Shown here: positions 18,078-26,982 of the stretch, piece by piece
Layout of the letters: the number at the start of each line of letters is the position of its first letter
Position numbering within the stretch: the stretch's first letter is position 1
Assembly (NCBI GenBank): GCA_964247695.1
Contig: CAXTVI010000007.1
Location: 1-64,000, forward strand
DNA length: 64,000 bases
Reading direction: 5' to 3'
From: Lichenicoccus sp964247695
GTDB lineage: Bacteria > Pseudomonadota > Alphaproteobacteria > Acetobacterales > Acetobacteraceae
Notes under the pieces: model-generated
Seen by the model: the letters and a program-made list of their open reading frames with translations, nothing else
What the model was told of the DNA's origin: nothing
The model's database searches: none
Position numbers and translations under genes: made by a program

Positions 18078-19262
18078 ATGCGCGACAAGGGCGAGTTCCT
18101 GTTCACATCGGAATCCGTTTCCGAGGGACATCCGGACAAGGTGGCGGACCGGATCAGCGACACGGTGCTCGATGCGTACCTCGCGGCCGACCCCGAAGCT
18201 CGTGTCGCCTGCGAAACCATGGTCACCACCAACCGGATCATTCTGGCGGGCGAGGTCCGCGGGCCGGAGGGCGTCAACGAGACGCTCGAGCACGCCGTGC
18301 GCGAAGCGGTGCGGGACATCGGCTATGACCAGAAGGGCTTCTCCTGGCGCCACGCCGAGTTCCACAACTACCTGCACGAGCAGTCCGCCGACATCGCGGT
18401 CGGGGTCGACAGCGCCGGCAACAAGGACGAGGGCGCCGGCGACCAGGGCATCATGTTCGGCTTCGCGACGCGCGAGACGCCTTCGCTGATGCCGGCTCCG
18501 CTGCACTACGCGCACGGCATCCTTGCCCGCATCAACACGCTGCGCAAAGCCGGCGACCCGCGCGCGCGTGGCCTGTTGCCGGACGCCAAGAGCCAGGTCA
18601 CCCTGCGCTACATCGACGGCAAGCCGGTCGGCGCCACCAGCGTGGTGATCTCGACGCAGCACGAGGAAAGCCTGACGCAGCCGGAGATCCGCGAGGAGCT
18701 CACCGCCATCGTGCGCGACGTGCTGCCCGAGGGCTGGATGTGCCCGGATGACGGGTTCTACACCAACCCGACCGGCATCTTCGTGATCGGCGGCCCGGAT
18801 GGCGATGCCGGCCTGACCGGACGCAAGATCATCGTCGACACCTATGGTGGCGCGGCACCGCATGGCGGCGGCGCGTTCAGCGGCAAGGACCCGACCAAGG
18901 TCGACCGCTCGGCTGCCTATGCCTGCCGCTACCTCGCCAAGAATATCGTCGCCGCCGGCCTCGCCGAGAGCTGCACGCTGCAGATCTCGTACGCGATCGG
19001 TGTCTCGCACCCGCTCTCGGTCTATGTCGACCTGCACGGCACCGGGCATGACGTCGAGGAGGCAAAACTCGAGGCGGTGTTGCGCGACGCGATGGACCTC
19101 ACGCCACGCGGCATCCGCAAGCACCTGCGCCTGAACCGTCCGATCTATGCGTCGAGTGCCGCATACGGCCATTTCGGCCGGACGCCGGATGCAGCCCGCG
19201 ACGACTTCACCTGGGAGAAGACCGACCTCGCGGCGACCTTGGCCAACGCCTTCGGGCGTTGA
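18078..19262 (+). CDS. metK: S-adenosylmethionine synthetase MetK
   Basis: 394 residues from ATG 18078 (MRDKGEFLFTSES). The methionine/ATP site residues are in SEGHPDKVADRISD. The signature hexapeptide region is GAGDQGIMFGFA and the second signature is GGGAFSGKDPTKVDRSAAYA. It makes SAM from ATP and methionine and acts as a cytosolic tetramer. The TTG of trmB overlaps its TGA (TTGA), so the tRNA methyltransferase gene is translationally coupled to the gene making its cofactor. Confidence 0.97.
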   Translation: MRDKGEFLFTSESVSEGHPDKVADRISDTVLDAYLAADPEARVACETMVTTNRIILAGEVRGPEGVNETLEHAVREAVRDIGYDQKGFSWRHAEFHNYLHEQSADIAVGVDSAGNKDEGAGDQGIMFGFATRETPSLMPAPLHYAHGILARINTLRKAGDPRARGLLPDAKSQVTLRYIDGKPVGATSVVISTQHEESLTQPEIREELTAIVRDVLPEGWMCPDDGFYTNPTGIFVIGGPDGDAGLTGRKIIVDTYGGAAPHGGGAFSGKDPTKVDRSAAYACRYLAKNIVAAGLAESCTLQISYAIGVSHPLSVYVDLHGTGHDVEEAKLEAVLRDAMDLTPRGIRKHLRLNRPIYASSAAYGHFGRTPDAARDDFTWEKTDLAATLANAFGR

Positions 19263-19957
19263 CAGGAGTTAAACCGCCGCCCTCCCGGCTCTACGGCCGC
19301 CAGCGCAGTCATCCACTGCGGCCGCGGCAGCAGAAGCTGCTCGACGAGACCCTGCCGCGCCTGCGCTTCGCGCCCGAATCGGCCGCCAACCCGGCAGCCG
19401 CCTTTGGACAGGCGCCTGCGGCATTGTGGCTCGAAGTCGGCTTCGGTGGCGGCGAGCACGCATTGGCACAGCATGCCGCACATCCCGGGGTCGGCCTGAT
19501 CGCCTGCGAGGTGTTCGAGAACGGGCTCTGCTCGCTGCTGACCCGTCTGGTGCCGGACGGCGAGGAGGCGACCGCGCCGCTGCCGGACCTGCTGCGGCTG
19601 TGGGACGACGACGCCCGCACATTGCTGCAGGCGCTGCCGGATGGCTGTCTCGACCGGATGTTCCTGTTGTTTCCCGACCCCTGGCCAAAAACGCGGCACG
19701 CCAAGCGTCGCTTCGTGCACCCGCAGGCGATCCCGCTGGTCGGCGCCAAGCTGCGGAACGGTGCCGAGTGGCGCATCGCCAGCGACGACCCGACCTACCA
19801 GGACTGGGTCCGCGAGGTGATGGGCGCCCAATCGCTGTTCACCGGCACCGAACCCGCCAGCGTCCGCCCCGGCGGCTGGCCGCCGACGCGCTACGAAGCC
19901 AAGGCCCTGGCTGCGGGACGGATGCCGTTGTACTGGAGCTTCGTCCGAACCGGCTGA
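19259..19957 (+). CDS. trmB: tRNA (guanine-N7-)-methyltransferase TrmB
   Basis: 232 residues from TTG 19259, overlapping the metK stop. SAM motif I is LEVGFGGGEH, and the TrmB signature FPDPWPKTRHAKRR is intact. The C-terminus has ASDDPTYQDWV and PTRYEAKA, which are conserved in the family. It forms m7G46 in the variable loop of tRNAs. The start is set by the overlap and by the family-typical N-terminus rich in basic residues. Confidence 0.94.
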   Translation: MTGVKPPPSRLYGRQRSHPLRPRQQKLLDETLPRLRFAPESAANPAAAFGQAPAALWLEVGFGGGEHALAQHAAHPGVGLIACEVFENGLCSLLTRLVPDGEEATAPLPDLLRLWDDDARTLLQALPDGCLDRMFLLFPDPWPKTRHAKRRFVHPQAIPLVGAKLRNGAEWRIASDDPTYQDWVREVMGAQSLFTGTEPASVRPGGWPPTRYEAKALAAGRMPLYWSFVRTG

Positions 19958-19978
19958 TCTTCGGGAGACCGCCGCAAG

Positions 19979-21850
19979 ATGCTGCAAACGCTCGTTGCCC
20001 TGTTGCTCGCGAGCGTGGTGATGGTTCCGATCTCGCGCCGCCTGGGCTTCGGCGCGGTGCTGGGCAACCTGATGGGCGGCGCGATCATCGGCCCGCTCGG
20101 GCTCGGCCTGATCCGCAGTCCCGGCCAGATCGAGAGCGTCTCGCAGCTCGGCGTTGTCATGCTGCTGTTCCTGATCGGGCTGGAGCTGCGTCCGCAGCGG
20201 CTCTGGGTGATGCGGCGCGCGGTGTTCGGGCTCGGGACGGCGCAGGTCCTCCTGACCGCCGTGGCGCTCGCAGCCCTGATGGTCTGGCTGCCCGGACTGC
20301 GCCTGCACCCCGGGAGCTGGGCCGGCCCGATCGTCCTCGGGGTCGGCCTCGCCTTGTCCTCGACCGCAATCGTGCTGCCGATGCTGGGCGAGCGCGAACT
20401 GCTCGGGGGTCGCGCCGGCCGCGATACCTTCGCGGTGCTCTTGCTGCAGGACGTCGCCTTCATCCCGCTGGTGGCCCTGGTGCCGCTCCTGGCCACCGGC
20501 ACCCCGTCGCTCTCCCATGGGATTACCCACGCCATCCCCTGGCAGAGCGTGTCGCTGGGAGGCGCCGCGATCGCCGTGATCCTGGTCGGCGGCCGCTATC
20601 TGGTGCCCGCCCTGTTCCGGCTGATCGGCGGCGCGCGCTCCCCGGACGTGTTCACCGCCATGGCGCTGCTGACCGTGCTGGGCACTGCCTGGATCGCGAG
20701 CCTGGTTGGGCTGTCGATGTCGCTCGGCGCCTTTCTGGCGGGCGTGCTGCTGTCGAACTCGACTTGGCGGCACGAGATCCAAGCCGATATCGAGCCATTC
20801 GAGGGCGTCCTGCTCGGGTTCTTCTTTCTCTCCGTCGGCATGGCGGCGCGCCTCGACCTGCTGCTGACCGCGCCGGTCACCATCCTGCTCGCCACCTTCG
20901 GTCTGATTGCCGTCAAGGCGCTGGTCGTGTTCGTGCTCGGTCGGGTTGCCGGGCAGCCGGCCAAGGAGGCGGCGCGCTTCGCGATCGCATTGCCGCAGGG
21001 CAGCGAGTTCAGCTTCGTGCTGTTCGCGGCCGCGATCGGAGCCGGGGTGCTGGCGCCGGCGCAGTCCGACATGGCGACGCTGGTGATCGCGCTGTCGATG
21101 GCGGCGACGCCGGTGCTGTTCAGCCTGTCGGAGCGGCTGCTGATTCCGCGCCTGGGCCGGTCCGCCGAGGCGCCGGTCTATGACGAGATCGATGGCCAGG
21201 ATGCGCCGGTGATCATTTGCGGCGTCGGCCGGATGGGCCAGATCGTCGGTCGCGTGCTGCGCACCCAGGGCATCCGCTTCACGGCCCTGGACCAGGACCA
21301 GGACCAGATCGAGATCCTCCGCAGGTTCGGCACCAAGGTCTATTACGGCAATCCGTCGCGACCCGACCTGCTGCGCGCCGCCGGTGCCGAGACCGCCAAG
21401 CTGCTGGTGGTGGCGCTGGCAGATCCCGAGGAGAGCGTGCGCGTCGTGGAGATCGCGCGGCGCAACTTCCCCGACCTGCAGATCCTGGCGCGCGCCCGCA
21501 ACCGGCGACATGCGCACCTGCTGATGCAGCTCGGAGTGCACGGCCTGGTGCGGGAGACCTTCCACTCAAGCCTGCGCCTGACCGAGCAGGTGCTGGATGG
21601 GCTCGGCTACGGGCGCGCCGTCTCACGACAGTTGGTGGCACGGTTCCAGGAAGCCGACGAGCGCATGCTCGTCGAGAGCCTGGCCTATTTCGACGACGAG
21701 AAGCGCCTGATCCAGAACAGCAAGCAGGTCACCGCCGAGCTGAGCGGGCTGCTGCAGGATGACACGCAGGCGCAGGGTCGGCGTTCGGGCACGACTGCCA
21801 AGCCCGGGACGCTCCCGATGCCGGAGAAGAGTGTGAGCTCTCGAAACTGA
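19979..21850 (+). CDS. KefB/KefC-like cation:proton antiporter with RCK domain
   Basis: 623 residues. The N-terminal 390 or so residues are the CPA2 transporter domain with about 12 membrane segments; landmarks are GAIIGPLGLGLI, FLIGLELRP, LALSSTAIVLPML and FFFLSVGMAARLDL. Next is an RCK/TrkA-N domain with IICGVGRMGQIVGRVL (residues about 405-420) and acidic NAD-binding neighbours. It probably effluxes K+ in exchange for H+ under redox or electrophile stress. The last 12 codons, encoding LPMPEKSVSSRN, coincide with the first unit of a 38-bp tandem repeat. Confidence 0.9.
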   Translation: MLQTLVALLLASVVMVPISRRLGFGAVLGNLMGGAIIGPLGLGLIRSPGQIESVSQLGVVMLLFLIGLELRPQRLWVMRRAVFGLGTAQVLLTAVALAALMVWLPGLRLHPGSWAGPIVLGVGLALSSTAIVLPMLGERELLGGRAGRDTFAVLLLQDVAFIPLVALVPLLATGTPSLSHGITHAIPWQSVSLGGAAIAVILVGGRYLVPALFRLIGGARSPDVFTAMALLTVLGTAWIASLVGLSMSLGAFLAGVLLSNSTWRHEIQADIEPFEGVLLGFFFLSVGMAARLDLLLTAPVTILLATFGLIAVKALVVFVLGRVAGQPAKEAARFAIALPQGSEFSFVLFAAAIGAGVLAPAQSDMATLVIALSMAATPVLFSLSERLLIPRLGRSAEAPVYDEIDGQDAPVIICGVGRMGQIVGRVLRTQGIRFTALDQDQDQIEILRRFGTKVYYGNPSRPDLLRAAGAETAKLLVVALADPEESVRVVEIARRNFPDLQILARARNRRHAHLLMQLGVHGLVRETFHSSLRLTEQVLDGLGYGRAVSRQLVARFQEADERMLVESLAYFDDEKRLIQNSKQVTAELSGLLQDDTQAQGRRSGTTAKPGTLPMPEKSVSSRN

Positions 21851-21964
21851 TCCCGATGCCGGACAAGAGCGTCAGCTCTCGAAGCTGATCCCGATGCCAG
21901 ACAGGAGCGTCAGCTCTCGAATCTGATCCCGATGCCAGACAAGAGCGTCAGCTCTCGAAGCTGA
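21813..21964 (+). repeat. Four tandem copies of a 38-bp unit
   Basis: Units start at 21813, 21851, 21889 and 21927 with the pattern TCCCGATGCC, then (G/A)GACAAGAGCGTCAGC and TCTCGAAGCTGA. Copies 2-4 differ at three positions among themselves; copy 1 differs at four positions from copy 2. Each unit read forward encodes the antiporter tail MPDKSVSSRS plus stop, and contains AGAGC-GTCA-GCTCT, a 5-bp hairpin. Copy 1 holds the antiporter stop and copy 4 the stop of the converging SDR. Confidence 0.9.
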
Positions 21965-22892
21965 CGTGCGTCAATTGCTCCGACAATGTCCAGAGGCGGG
22001 TGGCGACGACCGGGTCGGCTGCCTGCGGCATGATCACCGATGGCCCGACAGGACCACGTGTCTCGCCGAGGCCGGTCGGCCCGTAATAGCCGCCGCCCTT
22101 CGCATCCGTTGCAAGCGCCGCGAACAGCGACGGCAATGCACCGTCGCGGGCGCTCTGCGCCAGGGTGTTGAAGCTGAAGGCCATCAGCTTCTCCTTCAGC
22201 CCGGGCGCGCCCTGGCCGGGGCCGTTGAAGACGATGTCGGTGCGCGACCAACCGGGATGCGCCGCCACGCTGAGCAGGTTCCAATGGTGCTCCGAGGCGC
22301 GGCGCTGCAGCTCGATCGCGAACACCAGCATGGCCAGCTTGCTGCGGCCATAGGCGCGGAACGGGTTGTAGTTTCGTTCGGACTGCAGGTCGCCGAGATC
22401 CAGCGTCGCGCGGCGGTGCGCAAGGCTGGAAACGCTCACGACGCGGCCGCCACCCTCGGACTTTTCCAGCGCATGGCGCAGCCGGCCGGTCAGGGCGAAG
22501 TGCGACAGGTAGTTCACGCCGAGTTGCCGCTCGAAGCCGTCCTCGGTCAGCAGACGCTCGGGAAAGCCCATCACCCCCGCATTGTTGACCAGGATATCGA
22601 TGGCCGGATGCGCCGCCAGGATGCCGTCGACGAAGCGCGCCACCGAGCTCAGGCTGTTGAGGTCGATCATCTCGAAGCGTGCATCGGCCGAGGGTATGGC
22701 GCGCTTGATGCGCGCCACCGCTTCGGCACCCTTGGAGGGGTTGCGCGCGGCGAGGATGGTGGTGGCCCGCCGGCGCGCCAGCCCGAGGGCCGTCTCGTAG
22801 CCGATGCCGCCGGTGGCCCCGGTGACGATGGCGACCTTGCCGTCCAGGCTGGGCGCATCCCCAAGGGTCCAGCCGTCTCTCGTGCGCGCCAT
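21948..22892 (-). CDS. Short-chain dehydrogenase/reductase (retinol dehydrogenase-like)
   Basis: 314 residues. The cofactor motif is VTGATGGIGYETALGLARR, the structural motif is NNAGVMG, and the catalytic residues are Ser in VVSVSSLAH and Tyr-Lys in YGRSKLAML. The 30-residue insertion after the YxxxK and the HPGWSRTDI motif place it with the WW-oxidoreductase/retinol-dehydrogenase-like SDRs. Substrate unknown. Its last codons (VSFES) lie inside the last copy of the 38-bp repeat, so its C-terminus may have been altered by the duplication. Confidence 0.9.
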   Translation of the reverse strand: MARTRDGWTLGDAPSLDGKVAIVTGATGGIGYETALGLARRRATTILAARNPSKGAEAVARIKRAIPSADARFEMIDLNSLSSVARFVDGILAAHPAIDILVNNAGVMGFPERLLTEDGFERQLGVNYLSHFALTGRLRHALEKSEGGGRVVSVSSLAHRRATLDLGDLQSERNYNPFRAYGRSKLAMLVFAIELQRRASEHHWNLLSVAAHPGWSRTDIVFNGPGQGAPGLKEKLMAFSFNTLAQSARDGALPSLFAALATDAKGGGYYGPTGLGETRGPVGPSVIMPQAADPVVATRLWTLSEQLTHVSFES

Positions 22893-22978
22893 GATCCCGC
22901 TCCCGCTTCCTTGCTCACAAACACGGCCGGTCTGCGGCAGTTGCCCGAACCCGGAAGCGGTCCGGGCGCTGCACCGCC

Positions 22979-23476
22979 ATGGATTACGACGACATCAGGA
23001 TCGCCCACATGCGCCAGGCCATCGCGCTGGCTGAAGCGGGACGGACCGCGCCCGGAAGCTCGCCGATCGGCTGCGTGATCGTGCTGGATGGCCGCGTCGT
23101 CGGCGAGGCGCATAACGAGGTCGGGCTGCGGCACGATCCGACCGCGCATGCCGAGATCGTCGCCATGCGGCGCGCCTGCGAAAGCCTGGGACGCGACGAC
23201 CTGCGCGGCGCCACCCTCTACTCCACGCTGCAGCCCTGCGGCATGTGCAGCATGGCCAGCGTCTGGAGCAGTATCTCCCACATCGTGTACGGCGCACGGC
23301 GCCAGGACGTGCACCGGATGTATTTCGAGGACCGCCATCTCGACGTGATGGACATCCTGCACGACGCCTTCCGAGACGACATGTCGGCCACCGGAGGCGT
23401 GTTGGTCGAAGAATGCGCGGCCTTCTACTACAAGCCGGGCGACGCGCCACCGCGTGACGAGCAGGCGAACGTCTGA
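22979..23476 (+). CDS. Nucleoside/cytidine-type zinc deaminase
   Basis: 165 residues. The zinc site is complete: HAE in TAHAEIVAMRRA (His ligand plus catalytic Glu) and PCGMC in LQPCGMCSMA. The sequence SPIGCVIVLDGRVVGEAHN before it is typical of the tRNA-adenosine/guanine/cytosine deaminase group. The C-terminal tail lacks the ADAT/TadA signature, so guanine or cytosine deaminase is more likely than TadA. It is divergent from the SDR (86 bp between starts) and followed by the ETF-QO gene. Confidence 0.85.
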   Translation: MDYDDIRIAHMRQAIALAEAGRTAPGSSPIGCVIVLDGRVVGEAHNEVGLRHDPTAHAEIVAMRRACESLGRDDLRGATLYSTLQPCGMCSMASVWSSISHIVYGARRQDVHRMYFEDRHLDVMDILHDAFRDDMSATGGVLVEECAAFYYKPGDAPPRDEQANV

Positions 23477-23592
23477 TCGTCGCGTCGGGTGGCGATTTGA
23501 GGCAAGGCGGGAACCGGCTATATCCTGGCCCGAAGATGACCATGTCTGCACTCCAGCCGTGAATGACGCTGGAGCGAGGGAGAGTTCTGGCT

Positions 23593-25239
23593 GTGTCCGA
23601 GCGTGAAGCGATGGAGTTCGATGTCGTGGTGGTGGGAGCCGGCCCGGCGGGTCTCGCGGCCGCGATCCGGCTGAAGCAACTGGCGCCGGATGCCACCATC
23701 TGCGTGGTCGAGAAGGGCTCCGAGGTCGGTGCCCACATCCTGTCCGGCGCGGTGATCGAGACCCGGGCGCTGGACGAGCTGATCCCGGACTGGCGCGAGC
23801 GCGGCGCACCGCTGAACACGCCGGCGACAGAGGACCACATGCTGTTCCTCACCGAGACCGGCTCGTACCGGGTGCCGATGCTGGGCACGGTGATGCCGCA
23901 CATGGACAACCACGGCAACTACATCGTGAGCCTCGGCGAGGTGTGCCGCTGGCTCGGGCGGCAGGCGGAGGAGCTTGGCGTCGAGATCTATCCGGGCTTC
24001 GCGGCTGCGGAGCTGCTCGAGGACGAAGGCCGCATCGTGGGCGTCGCTACCGGCGACATGGGCGTGACCCGCGACGGCGAGCACGGGCCGAACTACGCGC
24101 CTGGGATGGAGCTGCGCGCCACCTACACCCTGTTCGGCGAAGGCTGCCGCGGCTCGCTTGCCAAGCAGCTCATGACGCGGTTCGACTTGCGCTACGGCGT
24201 CGACCCGCAGACCTACGGGCTCGGCATCAAGGAGCTGTGGGAGATTCCGGGCGCGCAGCACCGGCCGGGCCTGGTGCAGCACAGCTTCGGCTGGCCGCTG
24301 GACCGATCCACCTATGGCGGCTCCTGGCTGTATCATTTCGGCGAGAACCTGGTGTCGTACGGCTTCGTGGTCGGGCTCGACTACGCCAACACCTGGCTGT
24401 CGCCGTTCGACGAGATGCAGCGCCTGAAGACGCATCCCTCGGTGCGGCAGCATCTCGAGGGTGGCAAGCGGCTCTCATACGGCGCACGCGCGCTGTCTGA
24501 AGGTGGCCTGCAATCGATACCGCGGCTCAGCTTCCCGGGCGGTGCGCTGCTGGGCGACAGCGCCGGCTTCCTCAACGTGCCCAAGATCAAGGGCACCCAT
24601 ACGGCCATGAAGTCCGGCATGCTGGCGGCCGAGGCGGTGGCCGACGCGCTCGCCAACGGCCGGCCGGCGGAGCCGCGCTCCTATACGAAGCGGGTGCGAG
24701 CGTCCTGGCTGTGGACCGAGCTGCGCGACGTGCGCAATGTGCGCCCCGCGTTCGCGAAGTTCGGCACGCTGGGCGGCGCGCTGTATTCCGGCTTCGACGC
24801 GATGGTGTTGCGGGGCCGGGCGCCGTGGACGCTGCGGCACCGGCATGCCGACAATCAAGTGCTCGACGATGCGTCCGTGTCGCCGCCGATCGCCTATCCG
24901 AAGCCGGACAACAAGCTGACTTTCGACCGGCTGTCCTCGGTGTATCTGTCCAACACCAACCACGAGGAAAACCAGCCGGTACATCTCCGGCTGCGCGATC
25001 CGGACCGCTGGACGAGCGTGAACTGGGACCGCTACCGTTCGCCGGAAAGCCGCTATTGTCCGGCCGCGGTCTATGAGGCGGTGGACACCGAGGTTGGCAG
25101 CGCCTCCGGTCCGCGTCTGCAGATCAACGCGCAGAACTGCGTGCACTGCAAGACGTGCGACATCAAGGACCCGACGCAGAACATCGACTGGGCCGCACCC
25201 GAAGGCGGCGGCGGCCCGAACTATCCTGGCGGCATGTAA
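23593..25239 (+). CDS. Electron transfer flavoprotein-ubiquinone oxidoreductase
   Basis: 548 residues from GTG 23593 (MSEREAMEFDVVVV), preceded by AGGGAGAG; this matches the usual N-terminus of alphaproteobacterial ETF-QO better than the ATG at 23563. FAD binding is by VVVVGAGPAGLAAAIRL. The C-terminal 4Fe-4S cluster site is NCVHCKTCDIKDPTQNIDW, ending in GGGGPNYPGGM. The enzyme sits on the inner membrane and passes electrons from reduced ETF to ubiquinone, linking acyl-CoA and amine dehydrogenases to respiration. The etfBA genes follow directly. Confidence 0.96.
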   Translation: MSEREAMEFDVVVVGAGPAGLAAAIRLKQLAPDATICVVEKGSEVGAHILSGAVIETRALDELIPDWRERGAPLNTPATEDHMLFLTETGSYRVPMLGTVMPHMDNHGNYIVSLGEVCRWLGRQAEELGVEIYPGFAAAELLEDEGRIVGVATGDMGVTRDGEHGPNYAPGMELRATYTLFGEGCRGSLAKQLMTRFDLRYGVDPQTYGLGIKELWEIPGAQHRPGLVQHSFGWPLDRSTYGGSWLYHFGENLVSYGFVVGLDYANTWLSPFDEMQRLKTHPSVRQHLEGGKRLSYGARALSEGGLQSIPRLSFPGGALLGDSAGFLNVPKIKGTHTAMKSGMLAAEAVADALANGRPAEPRSYTKRVRASWLWTELRDVRNVRPAFAKFGTLGGALYSGFDAMVLRGRAPWTLRHRHADNQVLDDASVSPPIAYPKPDNKLTFDRLSSVYLSNTNHEENQPVHLRLRDPDRWTSVNWDRYRSPESRYCPAAVYEAVDTEVGSASGPRLQINAQNCVHCKTCDIKDPTQNIDWAAPEGGGGPNYPGGM

Positions 25240-25265
25240 GAACTTCCGAAAGCGACACCGAGCCC

Positions 25266-26015
25266 ATGAAACTCCTCGTCCCCGTAAAGCGCGTCGTCGA
25301 CTACAACGTGAAGGTACGTGTGAAAGCCGACGGCTCCGGCGTGGAGACCGCAGGCGTCAAGATGTCGATGAACCCTTTCGACGAAATCGCCGTCGAGGAA
25401 GCCGTACGCCTCAAGGAGAAGGGTTTCGCCACCGAGATCGTTGCGGTGTCGATCGGCATACAGCAATGCCAGGAGACGCTGCGTACAGCACTCGCGATGG
25501 GTGCGGATCGCGCGATCCTGGTGCTCACCGAGGAGAGCCCTGAGCCGCTTGCGGTGGCCAAGCTGTTGCGCGCCCTGGTCAAGCGCGAGCAGCCCGGCCT
25601 GGTGATCATGGGCAAGCAAGCGATCGACGACGACATGAACGCGACCGGGCAGATGCTGGCCGGCCTGCTCGGCTGGTCGCAGGGCACCTTCGCCAGCAAG
25701 GTCGAGCTGTCGGAGGGCACCGCCACGGTCACCCGCGAGGTGGATGGCGGGCTGGAGACGGTGGCGCTGACGCTGCCGGCGATCGTCACCGCCGATCTGC
25801 GCCTGAACGAGCCGCGCTATGCCTCGCTGCCGAACATCATGAAGGCGCGCAAGAAGCCGCTGGAGACGGTGGTGCCGGGCGATCTCGGTATCGATGTGGC
25901 GCCCCGGCTGACCACGTTGAAGGTCACCGAGCCGCCGGTGCGCCAGGCCGGCATCAAGGTGGGCTCCGTCGCCGAGCTGGTGGCAAAGCTACGAACCGAG
26001 GCAAAGGTGATCTGA
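25266..26015 (+). CDS. etfB: Electron transfer flavoprotein beta subunit
   Basis: 249 residues from ATG 25266 (MKLLVPVKRVVDYNVKVRV). The AMP-binding subunit shows the family pattern MSMNPFDEIAVEEAVRLKEKG and the C-terminal recognition-loop region LTLPAIVTADLRLNEPRYASLPNIMKA (quoted in two parts: LTLPAIVTADLRLNEP and RYASLPNIMKA). It forms a heterodimer with EtfA and carries electrons to ETF-QO. It is spaced 26 bp from the ETF-QO gene and 2 bp from etfA, consistent with a single operon. Confidence 0.96.
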   Translation: MKLLVPVKRVVDYNVKVRVKADGSGVETAGVKMSMNPFDEIAVEEAVRLKEKGFATEIVAVSIGIQQCQETLRTALAMGADRAILVLTEESPEPLAVAKLLRALVKREQPGLVIMGKQAIDDDMNATGQMLAGLLGWSQGTFASKVELSEGTATVTREVDGGLETVALTLPAIVTADLRLNEPRYASLPNIMKARKKPLETVVPGDLGIDVAPRLTTLKVTEPPVRQAGIKVGSVAELVAKLRTEAKVI

Positions 26016-26017
26016 CC

Positions 26018-26959
26018 ATGACCGCTCTCGTCCTGCTCGACCATGTGGACGGCCACGTCACGCCGGCCTCGCGTTCCGCCATCACCGCCGCCGCCGCACT
26101 CGGCGAAGTGCATGTGCTGGTGACCGGCGCCGGAATCGGTGGCGTCGCCGAGGCGGCCTCGAAGATTTCTGGTGTCGCCCACGTGCTTCGCGCCGACGCG
26201 GAACTCTACGACCGCGCGCTGGCCGAGCCGTTGGCGGCCCTGCTGGTATCGCTTGCGCCCACCTATGACCATGTGCTGGCGGCCGCCACTGCATCCGGCA
26301 AGAACGTGATTCCGCGCGCGGCTGCACTCCTCGACGTGCAGCCGATCAGCGAGATCGTTGCAGTTGTGGATGCCGAAACGTTTGTGCGACCGATTTATGC
26401 CGGCAACGCGCTCGCGACCGTGCGCTCCGCCGATCCGAAGAAGCTGATCACCGTACGCGCCGCGAATTTCGATGCCGCTGCCAACGACGGTGGCAGTGCG
26501 ACGATCGAGGACGTGCAGGCAGGCGAGGCGCCGGCGGCAATCTCGCGCTTCGTTTCGACCGAGTTGTCGAAATCCGAGCGTCCGGAACTGGCGTCGGCGC
26601 GGGTGGTGATCTCCGGCGGCCGCGGCATGCAGAATGGCGAGAACTTCAGGCTGATCGAGCCGATCGCGGATGCGCTCGGCGGTGCGATCGGTGCGTCGCG
26701 CGCGGCGGTCGATGCCGGCTACGTACCGAATGACTACCAGGTCGGGCAGACCGGCAAGATCGTGGCACCGGACCTGTATGTCGCCATCGGCATCTCGGGC
26801 GCGATCCAGCATCTCGCTGGCATGAAGGACAGCAAGGTCATCGTCGCCATCAACAAGGATGCCGAGGCACCGATCTTCCAGGTCGCCGATTACGGGCTGG
26901 TCGCCGACCTGTTTACCGCCCTTCCGGAGTTGCAGGCGGAGCTTGCGAAGGCCGGCTGA
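26018..26959 (+). CDS. etfA: Electron transfer flavoprotein alpha subunit
   Basis: 313 residues starting MTALVLLDHVDG. The C-terminal FAD-binding half is highly conserved: VVISGGRGMQNGENF, GAIGASRAAVDAGYVPNDYQ, GQTGKIVAPDLYVAIG and ISGAIQHLAGMKDSK. It partners EtfB; the dimer accepts electrons from acyl-CoA and related dehydrogenases. A perfect hairpin spans the stop codon between this gene and the converging SDR. Confidence 0.96.
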   Translation: MTALVLLDHVDGHVTPASRSAITAAAALGEVHVLVTGAGIGGVAEAASKISGVAHVLRADAELYDRALAEPLAALLVSLAPTYDHVLAAATASGKNVIPRAAALLDVQPISEIVAVVDAETFVRPIYAGNALATVRSADPKKLITVRAANFDAAANDGGSATIEDVQAGEAPAAISRFVSTELSKSERPELASARVVISGGRGMQNGENFRLIEPIADALGGAIGASRAAVDAGYVPNDYQVGQTGKIVAPDLYVAIGISGAIQHLAGMKDSKVIVAINKDAEAPIFQVADYGLVADLFTALPELQAELAKAG

Positions 26960-26974
26960 TCGGGTGGCCGGCCT
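26949..26974. terminator. Hairpin between the convergent etfA and SDR genes
   Basis: AGGCCGGC (26949-26956) and GCCGGCCT (26967-26974) form a perfect 8-bp stem around a 10-base loop that includes the etfA stop. It lacks a T run on either side, so it may be a weak bidirectional terminator or RNA-end stabiliser. Confidence 0.3.
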
Positions 26975-26982
26975 CTCCAGCG

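Noticed and set aside
19145..21565. 806-codon minus-strand open frame
   Set aside because: It is antisense to trmB and the antiporter and is His/Gln/Arg-rich, a shadow of Leu/Val/Ala codons in GC-rich DNA.
21813..21964. Possible CRISPR array
   Set aside because: The 38-bp units are directly adjacent with no spacers and derive from coding sequence, and no cas genes are in the window.
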